Below, piece after piece: positions 1 through 9,958 of a stretch of DNA of 54,542 nt; position 1 is the first letter of the stretch, and each line of letters starts with the position of its first letter. The translations under genes were made by a program, and so were the position numbers. The stretch comes from Triparma columacea (Eukaryota; Sar; Bolidophyceae; Parmales; Triparmaceae): contig BRYA01000564.1 of the NCBI GenBank assembly GCA_030267965.1, forward strand, positions 37,794 to 92,335. Direction: 5' to 3'. The notes under the pieces were generated by a model. The model did not search any database. It worked only from the letters and a program-made list of their open reading frames with translations, and was not told where the DNA came from.

Positions 1-36
1 CCCCCCTCCCCCCTCCCTCCTCCCTCTCCCAACCAG

Positions 37-2068
37 ACTGCCTTCCCGCCATGGTACGTGGGCTATACCAATAGCACTGAGAAGCCCCTCGACCTTCCCT
101 CTTCCGCCTCCCGTTACGGCAACAGGGGCGCGTACTCGCTTAAGAAGCAACAGTCCAACAGGAATTCTACTCGAAAGACTGGTGAAGCCCTGCCTCACTT
201 TCTGTCGTATCCAAATACGACAAACGTGTTTACCCCCAAGTTGAACGCTGCCCCCTTTAGGCCCAACGGGGCGACCTTCTGCTCCCCCAAGGACTGGCCC
301 GACTCTGCCGCGTACCCTTCCGGCTTCAGGAAGAAGAAGAAGGCAATGCGGGCCTCCCACGCGTACAGGAGGGAGACGACCGCATTGGATGCCTCTCTCC
401 CTCCCTCTTCTGCCTCCGTATCCTCCAGGTCTACTCGTCGTCCAACGACGACTCCAGACAAGCGCCTCTTGCTTACCACGCAGCTTGACGACGACGAGAC
501 GATTCACATGCAGAGCAGCATCGCCAATGACCGGGAGAACATGCGCATGCTGTCGCAAGCTAGTAGGGCGGAGAGCAGGAGGAACAAGGCTGAGTTTTTG
601 AGCCGTCCGCGGACGAAGCATATGATGAGGATTCACTCTGAAGGTCTAATCCCGCAGCGAAACGTCAAGTACTCAGGTAACCAGGTAATCGTCTCCGCCA
701 CGCTCCCAACGTCCTACGCTAAGCATGAGCACAATGTTGAGTCAATGATGCGGCGCTCTATCGGCACGGTAAATGACAGGTGAGGAAGGATGAGCTGAAA
801 GCTTTGCGAACACAGCACTCCATTTTTGTTGGAAGGCGCCTCGTGTTATATATATATATTATAAATAATATAAACTGAACTTATGCACCCCTTCCGGCAC
901 AACTTGCTCATCTCGCCGCACTCCCGCTGCACTCCCGCCGCAGTCTGTCCCTCTCTTCCTCAACAACCTTTGAAGCTCCCTCCTCCAACCTCAAAAACAA
1001 TAGAAACGCCGACCCGCTGTCCCACCGGTGGTCACAAGTCATCCGCTTCGCGAAGGTCCTCCTTGGCACGGTACGAAATCACGCTGTGCACTTTGACCCT
1101 CCCCCCAAGTACCTCACGTTGGTGGCCAACCTTGACGTGCTAATGCAGGAGTTCAAGCAAGTGACGAAGAAGAACAAACACTCTACCCTTATATACCGCG
1201 ATCAATTCATAGCATCAGTTACTGCCAAGGTCGACAACGCCACAGGAAGTCAAGCCAACAGGTGAGAGTGGGCAAGTAGTGAAACAAAGAGCGTCACGAA
1301 TACAGCAGCCCTTCCCTTCACTCTTCAGAAGGCGTCTCGTATTATATAAACTAAAACAAACCCTTTCCGCGTGGACCACTCCCCCCTCGCCGCACTCGCA
1401 GCCTCTTTTCTTCGTTCGATGTAGGCAGGAACAACTACATCCACTACGTTGACGTTCTCGCTTCGTTGCTGATTGTTTGTAAGCACGAATGCACTACCCT
1501 CGACTGCCTTATTGACTTATGGAGGCTCTTTAAGGCCCACAAGGGATCCTATGAGGCAATGAAGACCTGCGGAGAGATATTTACCTTGGTCTGTGGAAAC
1601 CTCGAGGACGTGAAGTCAATGGAGAAGGAGCTCAAGGATGTTTTCAGACCGGCTGCCTACCGGCAAGCGGCCGTGGCAAAAATCAAGCCCAAAGTCGCCG
1701 GACCCAACAATAACAACATATCGTCACCCAAGAAGAAGGAGACTGCAATCCAGCGCAGGAGGAGGTCGCTTAGGGAGCAGAAGCAAAGGGAAGAGGAAAT
1801 AAGGCACCCCCAGACAAACGAAGACGATGCAAATGACGAAATCAAGAGGCCAAACATAACGACCTTCAACCTGTGCAATGGGATGATCGACGAGGCGTCC
1901 TTCACCGCAACCTGTAAACAGTGCCCCTCAATTGTTGAACATTTCGAAATGTTTCGCGAAGAGCACCTGAGCAGCAGCAACGTTTCCAAGTTGGCACCAG
2001 CGAAATCCATATCAGTCGCAGAGCGCGTCAAGGATATCAAGAAACGCAAGGTTTCTTTAGTAATGTAA
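37..2068 (+). CDS. Unknown basic/charged protein, 5'-truncated by window edge (3 exons)
   Basis: Exons 37-779, 944-1261 and 1402-2068. The frame is open to the window edge, but a pyrimidine-rich tract ending in CAG at 34-36 looks like an acceptor, so an upstream exon is missing. Donors are AG|GTGAGG and AG|GTGAGA, and both joins are phase 2. The second acceptor could instead be GCAG at 1425-1428, which stays in frame and removes 9 residues. The protein has an Arg/Ser-rich N-terminal part, a middle helical part around VIRFAKVLLG, a Cys-containing helical stretch (VCKHECTTLDCLIDLWRLF), then a Lys/Arg/Glu-rich coiled-coil-like stretch (RRRRSLREQKQREEE) and a basic C-terminus. There is no membrane segment. 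I do not recognise a family. Both introns resemble each other and the introner family seen elsewhere in the window. Confidence 0.6.
780..943 (+). mobile_element. Introner-like intron 1 of the first gene
   Basis: The intron runs GTGAGG...CCGCCGCAG. It shares with the next intron (1262-1401) the blocks CGAAYACAGCA, GAAGGCGYCTCGTRTTATAT and CTCGCCGCACT in the same order, although the flanking exons are unrelated. It carries a TA-rich run at about 847-875. Classification as an introner is inference from the sequence sharing. Confidence 0.5.
1262..1401 (+). mobile_element. Introner-like intron 2 of the first gene
   Basis: It opens with GTGAGAGTGGGCAA, carries AACCCTTTCC near its 3' end and closes CTCGCCGCACTCGCAG. 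This is the same 5' and 3' signature as introns in the C2/EF-hand gene, the coiled-coil gene and POR. Confidence 0.55.
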
Positions 2069-2258
2069 TAAATAGTATAGTCAGATAGGATCGAATCAAT
2101 CGGAGAGAAAGATTCGGATCATAATACTAGATGATTATACGTTAAATAAATAGTGTGTCACAAAATCAAATGGAAGGATTTTTTGGTTTCACTGGAGGGA
2201 GTTCTTTAATTCGTTCGAATTTTTCGAGGAAATTTGGATTGTCTGATACATTTTTGGA

Positions 2259-5176
2259 ATGAGGGCAGCAATCTTATTGACGTTGCTCCCTGCTGCGTTT
2301 GCAGCAAAATCCGTCCCCGAGATGATCTCCGAAGCCGGTAAAATGAGCCAGAGGCTCTTCCCTGTTGATCCCTCTGCTAGGTAAGTAGGAACCGTGCCAT
2401 TGGCCGTCTAGGAACACCCCAAAATATCTCCCTACGGCCTTCATCTGACTCCCTCCCCCCCCCTTTCGCCCCCCCCCCCCTATTGCCTACACCCTCGTAT
2501 ATAATCAGGTCGCTTGCTTGGGAGTACGATGCTGGGAGGTGCGCTGAGATTCAGCCGGACCGAGAGCCCACAGATTTTATTGAGGAGGAGGACTCGGATG
2601 AGGAAGTCAGCGGGCTTGCATCTGGTGGAGGCAAGGCTGTCGATTTCCTCAACAATCTGCGCGGCGGGAGTGGTACCTTCTACTCGGACACTCTCAACAG
2701 CATTTGGTGGTACTTGTGTGAACAGAAGGACGACGATGAGCTACTCCGTTGCGTGCCTGAGGCTGAGGCCGACAAAGACTGGGATGGCAACTGCATTGTT
2801 CCCCTTGATTCACCTTGCACTTTTGACGGTTTCTGTGAGTCGAAAGATAACTGCAGGTGGAAGAAGGCTGAGCACGGCAAGGTCAGGGAGACGTATTACA
2901 CACCTGAGGAAGGCGAAGCTGCCACGGACTACATAACAGCTACCAACATGGATGGTTACAACTATTCCACCGGCAAGTACTTGGTTGTTGCCATGGCTCT
3001 CGCCCTACTCAACATAGTCTTCTGGTTCATCTTTGTTCTCGGTCGTTGCTGCTGCTGCTGCCTCCACTCCACGTGCTGCTGCATTAAGTGCTCCTCCAAG
3101 CCCAAGGAGGAAGGGTACAGCGTCTGCTACCAAGTCAGGACACCCATCTTCTTCTACCTTTTCTTCCTCGCCTGTATTGTCGGCGCTTCCTTCACCGCCT
3201 TCTTGGGCGACAAGGACATGGGCACTTCTCTAGGTGACCTTTTCGATCACTCTAGGGAAGGACTCGACGATTTGAAATCCTTCCTCGAGGATGCCTCTGA
3301 CCCCATGGAAGAAATTTCTGGCTTGGTTGGCTCCGCGGCTACTTCTGCCTCCACCATCCTCAGTGATAACGATTACGTCAGGGATGACATGGACGCCGTT
3401 GTCAAGTCTCTCAATGACTGGGGAACCATCTACTCCGCAGAGCTCGAAAAGGCCGACGCCAAAGGTATGTTCGACGAGGTCGCCTTGGGTCTCAGTGACA
3501 ACGTTGATCCCATCGTCACAGAAATCCAGTCCACCTTCGACACCCTCAGTGAGGGTTTGGTTGAGCAGCAGGGTTCTACTCAGGCACTCATCGACGACGC
3601 TGTCTTCGAGGTAAACGAGCTCAAGGACACTGTTGATGGCTTTTACGAGCAGATTGACGATGCAGACAAGCGGACCGATGACATGAAGGACCTCCGCACT
3701 GCCAGCGTCCTTGCCATCTTCGGCGTCGCGCTCGTCTGCATCTTCTTCGGTTTCATTGGTGTTATCTCCTACTGGACTACTTGCAAGTGGGACGACTTCC
3801 TTATCTACCTCATGAACATCACCTGGTTCCTCGGCTCAATCATCGTCACCCTGTCCTGGATCCTCGCCGGCATCACCATCTTCATCTCGGTCTTAGCCAA
3901 CGACACCTGCGAGTTCCTGAACATTATCGTTGAGGATTTTACCCCCTACGTTGGGTCTGAGGCTTCCGTCGGCCTCAATGCTTGCTTCAACAACACCCCC
4001 CTCGTCGTCGCCTTTAATATGACCAAGAACTTGGACTTCCAGGATACGATTGACGAGCAACTCGCTGAGATGGAGAAATTCGACGTCGCTGCAGCGATCA
4101 GTAACGTCAGCTCGCCCCTTGCCGACCTTTCCACCGAGATTAAGGCCCTCGTCCCCGACATTATCATGCCCGAGTTCACCGAGTTCATGAACATCGTCGA
4201 TTCTGATAAGTCCGAATACAATACTGTGGACCAAGCCTCGGGAAAGAGCCTCAAGGATCTCTGTCCTTTCGACATGGATTTCATGTCCGCCGCCAACCTC
4301 GCTGAAATGATGAACGACCCTGCTACCCTCGCCTCTACAACGTACAAAGGAGCGGGCAACAGCGTAATCGGCGGAAAAACCCTTGCATCCTGGGTTGATA
4401 TCAACGGAAACCCAATCGAGCTGAATCCTGATGTTCCAGACGTCGACTCTGGAGCTTGGTTCGACCGTGTCATGAGCGTCCAGGGCATCTGCACCGACCC
4501 TGGTCAGGGTTGCGGCGGTGTCACCACTCTTGGTGATCCTTGCCCCTCCGGAAATGGTTGCAGTTTCCCTTGCGCTGATATTATTGCCGTCATGAGGACA
4601 CTCTACTTCGAAACCATCCCCGACACCCTAGACACGCAGACCAAGATGCTCATCGACCTGGGGGTGGAGTACCAGCCCACCGGAACCACCGCGTGCCCCG
4701 AGGTTCTCACCTGGCCCGCCAAAGCAACGTACGGAACAGGCGGGGCCCCCGGCTCCCGTGTCTATGACTGCACCACCGTCACCCCCGAGATGGCAAACGC
4801 CGGAACTACTAAGTCCGTTGAGAAGGGGCTCGACGACTACGGCGCCGCGCTCGCAACTACGCTCGACGAGGTCCTCGACATCGCCACGGGCGCCATCGGA
4901 GATATCATGTTAGAGATTGAGAAGTTCCTCTGCAACATGAAGTGCGGCTTCGTCAGGGACGTCTACACCAACGTGCACGACGACCTCTGCAGCACCCTCC
5001 TCGGGGGCCTGCTACAGGTGTCTGCCGGATTCTGGTTCCTCGCCATCTTCATGTTCCTCACCTGCTTCCTCGGTGCCATGCTCGTCGTCAGGATGAGGGG
5101 AATTAGCACAGAGGAGGCGGAGGACTACGAGGAGGGAGTAGAGATGAAGGCTGTCAACCTCGACCTTTACAACTAA
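2259..5176 (+). CDS. Prominin-like pentaspan membrane glycoprotein (929 aa)
   Basis: Exons 2259-2380 and 2509-5176, joined phase 2 at AG|GTAAGT. The first exon supplies the ATG and a cleavable signal peptide (hydrophobic ILLTLLPAAFA). The layout is: lumenal N-part of about 175 aa; TM1 at about 198-219; a Cys-rich cytoplasmic loop (runs CCCCC and CCC, about 221-236); TM2 at about 255-277; a lumenal loop of about 160 aa; TM3 at about 439-465; TM4 at about 472-503; a large Cys-containing lumenal loop of about 370 aa; TM5 at about 877-900; and an acidic cytoplasmic tail. Signal peptide, five spans, Cys-rich first loop and two big extracellular loops form the prominin (CD133) architecture, and the length is close to the family's. 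The assignment rests on topology, not on a diagnostic motif. A tweety-like protein is the alternative. Prominins sit on membrane protrusions and bind sterols. Confidence 0.6.
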
Positions 5177-5296
5177 CTCTGAGGGGATAATCTAGGACTA
5201 GTTCTAATCAAGAAGGTTTCATGGTTTCATAAGAATGTTTCATCACGAACGTTGCATCATCATCTCTTAATATTAAAGGACCTATCTACGATCCAT

Positions 5297-6466
5297 CTAC
5301 TTCCTCCTCGCCGCCACCACCGCCGCAATCGCTGCAACAGTGGCCATTCCAGCCGCGACTACCGCCCACGTCCTAATTTCCTCAACCTTGTCCTTAATGT
5401 TGCTCTCCCTCCCCCCCATCCCCCCCTCTACGCTGTACTGCTTGTGCAGCCTGCACAGGTTCCTCTCGAGCATCTTGACCGTGACCTTCCCCACCATTCC
5501 AACCACCCTGACACCATCCACGGACAAGATCTTGTCCTCTTCGTAGTTTTTGAAGCTCGCGACGTTGACAACGACAGTGTTAGGCTTGATCCAACCCGTG
5601 TCCATCTTGTAGCTCTTGACGGGAACCCCTAGGACGACGACGTCGCTCTTCCCCACACACTCCTTCGCCTCCAGGTCGCACTTCTCGAGTCTGCCGTTAG
5701 CGAATTCGTATATGGTGTCAATGTCCACAGAGAACACGGTGGCGCCGTCGTTGGCGAGCATGGCGGCTAGGGGACGGCCTACGATCTCGCTCCTGTTGAC
5801 GATGGTGACGGTTTTACCCTCCATCCTACGACCTGGAGGCTTGGAGACTGAAGATACCTCCAGACTCTCCAGTATCTTTACCACGCTAAGGGCGGTGCAG
5901 GGGAGTATGCACTTACGGTTCGCGTCGCCCTCGAGGTAGCGGACGTTCTTGTAGAGGGCCGTGCGGTAGCTCCAGCACAGTCCCTCCACGTCCTTTCGGG
6001 GGGAGACGGAGTCGCGGAGGTAGTCGTCCATGGAGACGCCGCTGTAGCTGGGCTGGGTTCCGAAGCAGGGGTAGTAGACGATTATGCCGCTGACGTCGGG
6101 ATCGGCGTCTAAGGCCTGGAGGTGGGACTCGACGTGGAGAGGATCGGTGCAGCGAATGAGAGAGTATCGAAGGCCATCGGAGAGGAAGGCTTTACCAGTC
6201 CATTCTGCGTAGGACGAGGCGGCAGGATCAGAGGTTGCGAGGATACCGACCTAAAGGGAGAGAGAGTGCATGGTATGAGAATGAATGATAACGAGTGAGT
6301 AATTATGGGGGGAAGAAGTTGGAAAGAAAGATCTCGTTTTGATGTCGATGGGGGAACTCACCAATTTTGGAGTTTTTAAGCCGCGTTCTTGAACAGATTT
6401 AACATATTCTTTTATTTCATTCTCATACGATTTGGCAATTGGAATAACTTTGACTTTTTCGCCCAT
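5297..6466 (-). CDS. MTD1: NAD-dependent methylenetetrahydrofolate dehydrogenase, MTD1 type, with C-terminal membrane tail (352 aa)
   Basis: Exons 6466-6362 and 6250-5297 on the minus strand, joined phase 0 at TTG|GTGAGT...CTTTAG|GTC. It oxidises 5,10-methylene-THF to 5,10-methenyl-THF in one-carbon metabolism. N-terminal VGILATSDPAA and the nucleotide-binding block TVTIVNRSEIVGRPLAAMLA, with downstream VDID, match the monofunctional yeast MTD1 branch rather than bacterial FolD. The catalytic body ends near residue 325, close to the yeast length. After it come a basic/acidic stretch and a hydrophobic helix (WAVVAAGMATVAAIAAVVAA) ending RRK, a tail-anchor-like addition. The start ATG at 6466 lies about 180 bp from the start of the divergent flavoprotein gene, so they share an upstream region. 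Confidence 0.85.
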
Positions 6467-6644
6467 TTTGGAGATTTTTTTCGTTAAAGAAAAGACTGAT
6501 GAAAGAAAGGCGAAGGAATCCGAAGATAGATTTTGGACAATTCCTTCTCTTCCTCATTTTCAGCCTTACACGCCATTATATATCACAATTCAGCCCAAAT
6601 ATTCATTCAATTCGTATCTAAAATACACATACATACCATTTAAG
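6467..6644. promoter_or_regulatory. Shared upstream region of two divergent genes
   Basis: 178 bp separate the start codons of the MTD1-type gene (minus) and the b5-reductase-like gene (plus). The segment is AT-rich compared with the genes (for example TATATATCACAATT at 6577-6590). No specific factor site is claimed. Confidence 0.45.
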
Positions 6645-7897
6645 ATGAATATACGGTGTAAATCAAGAATATTTCTCCCTATCCTTCGAACTCAGGCAAG
6701 GAAACAGGGACAAAATGGATGCAAATCTACACCTCAAACGTTACTGTTCACCACAATACCCCACAAGCCCACCAATACAACGCCCCGTAACATCCAATCT
6801 TCATCCTTCTCCACCTCCCCCTCCTTCTCTACCCCCCCCTCCTCAATTCCTTTCTCCATCCCCCAGCCCTTCACCTTGCTGTCAACTACGAGATGCCAGT
6901 CGTCAGGTTCATACAAGCTCGTATTCGACGACCCTAATGAGTACCACTCCCGTCTCCCTGTCCCAACCGGTTTTAAATACCACCAAATAACAACTGAAGG
7001 TGAGCTTTCATTTGCTCACTTCACGCAACTTCTTTTGTTCGTCTCTTCCCTTCATCCTAACCCCTCCTTTATACTTTCTTCTCTCTGCCCTCGATATATC
7101 TCTCAATCCCCTTCTCCCATCCCTTAGATACTCCTCTCCTCACCTCATCAGGCCTCAACCTAACCCCCGGTAAATCCTACTCCCCTATATCCCTTCCTTC
7201 CTCTTCCCATAAAACCTTCACAATCCTCGCAAAACCTTACCCTCCCTCCCCATCCGGTAAATTCGGTGGTGGTTTCAGTTCTTCCCTATGTTCGCTTCTC
7301 CCCGGTGAACAAGCGTGGATGAGTGTTAAACCCCCCCGTTTAATTCACGGTTCTAAGTCTGTTCTAGGTACTAAAAAATACGTGTATTTAATATGCGGAG
7401 GGACAGGTGTCGCACCTCTTATTCAGATTGCTAGGGGGGAGGTTGAGAGGGGGATTAAGGAGGGGGGTACGATGGAGATGGTTAGGATGTTATTGAGCAC
7501 AAGGGAGAGAGGGGTTGAAGGGATTGAGAAGGAGATTTACGAATTAGTAGAGAGGGGGGGGGGGAGATTCGAGGTGAGAAAAATTGGTGGACAACGAGGA
7601 AAGAGGGAGAGGGTAAAGGAACTACTGGACTAACAACAACAAGTCACGTTTTCCCAACACTCGCAGTTTGTTTTGCACAATAGCGCCGACACTGGTCGGA
7701 GAGCGGGGTTGGAGGAGGTGGATGATTGGGGTTTCGAAGCGGGGGAAAGTTTGACTTACGTTTGCGGGACTGATGATTTCGTCAAGTATTGGGGGGGAGG
7801 GAAGGGGAGAGACGAGAAGGGGAAGAAGACGCAAGGGGATTTGAAGGGGCTGCTTGGGGAGAGGGGGGTTAGGGGGGAGGATGTATATAAGTTCTGA
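6645..7897 (+). CDS. NADH-cytochrome b5 reductase-like flavoprotein (343 aa)
   Basis: Exons 6645-6999, 7128-7573 and 7667-7897. The joins are phase 1 (GAAG|GTGAGC...CCTTAG|AT) and phase 0 (TTCGAG|GTGAGA...TCGCAG|TTT). It should pass electrons from NAD(P)H through FAD to a haem or other one-electron acceptor. Visible motifs are the FAD-binding GKSYSPIS (family RxY[ST]P), the glycine turn GGGFSSSL, the NAD-binding GGTGVAPLIQI and the late YVCGTDDF in place of the family CGPPPM. The last exon ends VYKF, like the family's C-terminal aromatic F. The Ser/Pro/Thr-rich N-terminal about 85 residues start with a basic stretch (MNIRCKSRIF) and may target an organelle. If the second intron is ignored the frame meets TAA at 7631; that stop lies inside the intron. 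It converges with the next gene, whose 3' end is 97 bp away. Confidence 0.8.
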
Positions 7898-7993
7898 GAA
7901 AAAGCTATTGCGCAAATAGATCCGTTTTTGATTCAAACTGGCGTTGTTGTTAAGCCTCCCCCCCCCGCGCCCCCTTCTCTCCCTCCTACCGAT

Positions 7994-9172
7994 TCACATG
8001 TTCTCCTCTAGAACCACGTACTCTCTCACTCCCCCCCCCCATGCCGTCTTCCCCTTCCTCCCTCCGTTCCTCACCCTGCGTCCCTCGTTCTCCATCCAGT
8101 TCTGTCTCTCCACCTTTTCCCCTCCCAGCGCCCTCATCCTGGACATCACTCGAGCCCTATCGATCTCCTTGGTCGCGACGGTCCCAAACGTCCCCATAGT
8201 TTCCATCGTCATCTCGGAAGTGACGCTACCATCGTCACTGGCAGCATTATCATCGTCATGGTAATCGTAGGTGGCATCATCGGGGTCTCCGGTACCATCG
8301 CTGGAAGAGGAAGCGGAGGAGGAAGAGGCGGTCAAGGGCCTCACTCTTGGTGTCATTTGCGTGGAACTGTCGGACCCGGAGGAGAGGGAGGGAGTGGCAG
8401 ATGGCCGAGCACTCATACCAGAGAGCAAATCAAAAACAGCAGGGTCGATAGTACTTTGGGTTGAGGAGGAGGAAGAGGAGGACGAGGAGTGCAACTGTAA
8501 GCGCGAACCCTTCACCTCTACCTCATCCGTCGCCTCCGATGTCGACGACGGAGAAGATGACGACAATGGCGATGATTGCGACGGAGACATAGAAGACGAC
8601 GAAGACGAGGAAGGCAATCCAAAAACAGCTTCCTCCTCTCCTCCTCCCTCGATACTCGCCCCCCCCAAGATGGGTTCCTCCTCCGTGTGCATGTCGAAAT
8701 GCACTCCCGGGCTCTTGTCAGAGGCCAACGCAGCAGTCGATGCAGGGGTTTGCCTCCAAGTCCTCGTAGCCTGATCGAACACGAAGGTACCGGCGGCGTT
8801 CCTGACCTCCCTCGGGGCCTTGCTGCGGGCAGCTTCCACCCGAGTCTCCCCCCTTTTTACCTTGTCAACAACCTCCAATGTGCCACGCCCACCATTCCCA
8901 GCCTGCGTCACCCCCTTCGTGAACTCCTCGACCCCCTGTACCTTCTTCTCCAATTCCCTCTTATACCACTTTGCGACCCTTTTGTGGTTGGGGTTTTGGT
9001 CCATCCGGCTCGACCTAATCACGGCCCAAAGAAGGCCCCACACGTCAGTTTGAAGGCACGTGCTGTCGCTCCAAACTACGGCGTCGTCACAAAGGGGACC
9101 TTCAGGGAAGTAAAACCCTTTCTTGCGCCTCTTATATTTCTCTTCAACCCCTTTCAACCACCTTTCATCCAT
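7994..9172 (-). CDS. Unknown Ser/acidic-rich protein; N-terminus probably longer
   Basis: A single open exon reads from ATG 9172 to the stop at 7994 (392 aa). An ordered N-terminal part contains CDDAVVWSDS and TDVWGLLWAV. A long low-complexity region follows with poly-Ser runs and acidic patches, then a short basic C-terminus. No family is recognised. The frame stays open upstream and looks coding (PSPYWSHLATARLTQDDI) up to a TAA near 9315 without another ATG. A plausible acceptor CCCTCAG lies at 9254-9260, so the real protein probably gains N-terminal residues from an exon I could not find. Confidence 0.5.
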   Translation of the reverse strand: MDERWLKGVEEKYKRRKKGFYFPEGPLCDDAVVWSDSTCLQTDVWGLLWAVIRSSRMDQNPNHKRVAKWYKRELEKKVQGVEEFTKGVTQAGNGGRGTLEVVDKVKRGETRVEAARSKAPREVRNAAGTFVFDQATRTWRQTPASTAALASDKSPGVHFDMHTEEEPILGGASIEGGGEEEAVFGLPSSSSSSSMSPSQSSPLSSSSPSSTSEATDEVEVKGSRLQLHSSSSSSSSSTQSTIDPAVFDLLSGMSARPSATPSLSSGSDSSTQMTPRVRPLTASSSSASSSSDGTGDPDDATYDYHDDDNAASDDGSVTSEMTMETMGTFGTVATKEIDRARVMSRMRALGGEKVERQNWMENEGRRVRNGGRKGKTAWGGGVREYVVLEENM

Positions 9173-9338
9173 AATATCGTCCTGCGTCAGCCTGGCGGTC
9201 GCAAGGTGAGACCAGTAAGGTGAAGGGATGATAGGGTGGTTGTGATGGAGGTACTGAGGGAGACGAGTGGCAAGTTTGCGAAAGTAGGGTAAGATGAGTG
9301 AACGAAGGGTTGGTTAAGAGCTCGCATGGATTCTACAT

Positions 9339-9860
9339 ATGCTGCGCCGAGCTGATAAAGCTTTAACGTATCAGCTTAAAGCAGCCTTACCTCCAACTTT
9401 AAGATCAAGAGAAAAATGTCGTTGGTTGAGGCAATTTGAACTGAGGGAGACTGTGCGTTTGAATATTGAGGACAAGAAGACGATGTTAGTACGCTTAAGA
9501 GAGGTGTCACCGCATGTATACACGCATCTTGTAGTATATGCAGAAATGTGTGGCTTCAAATGTCTAATTCTCATCTGACTCCCCATGTCATATTTCAACA
9601 AACAGAACGCTAAGGAAGCGTACGTTGGCACTACTTACGCTAGTAACACCCTTGAGGGTTGACGCTGAGGAAGCATGAAGCTTACGCACGCGCTTAAACC
9701 AAAGTTTTAGGGCAAGATCCTGCAGCATTTTGGTGAAGGCGAATGAAAGCAAGGACCAGCTCCCCAACTTTAAAAAAGGGCAAGCTGTTGTGATTCAAGA
9801 CGCCTTACTTACATTGTTCCACCTACATAACGGTCTCGACTATACCAATTTTCGCCCTCT
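9339..9860 (+). pseudogene. Possible decayed coding segment
   Basis: An ATG at 9339 opens 79 codons (MLRRADKALTYQLKAALPPT...) that read like a basic soluble protein. Past the TGA at 9576-9578 the same frame still looks coding for about 25 codons before TGA at 9660. A different frame from 9730 gives another coding-looking stretch (KDQLPNFKKGQAVVIQDALL). Broken frames and no splice sites to rejoin them suggest a relic. Base use differs from the GC-rich neighbours. The origin is unknown, and a chance ORF is possible. Confidence 0.25.
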
Positions 9861-9958
9861 CTTCCCCCTCTACTTACGACTCTCCTCTTCCCTGAGCCAC
9901 TTCACTCTCTCACCCTCTCACCCTCGGCATCTCCCTCTTCTTGTTCTTCACTCCTACA

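Noticed and set aside
58..60. GTG start for the first gene
   Set aside because: A nuclear eukaryotic gene should use ATG. The frame is open upstream to an acceptor-like CAG, so this is an internal exon.
847..875. TATA box of a separate gene
   Set aside because: The TA run lies inside an intron bounded by good splice sites that join two open exons in frame.
7631..7633. In-frame TAA that would truncate the b5-reductase-like protein
   Set aside because: It lies inside a GTGAGA..TCGCAG intron (7574-7666). Splicing restores RFEFVLHNS and the C-terminal family motifs.
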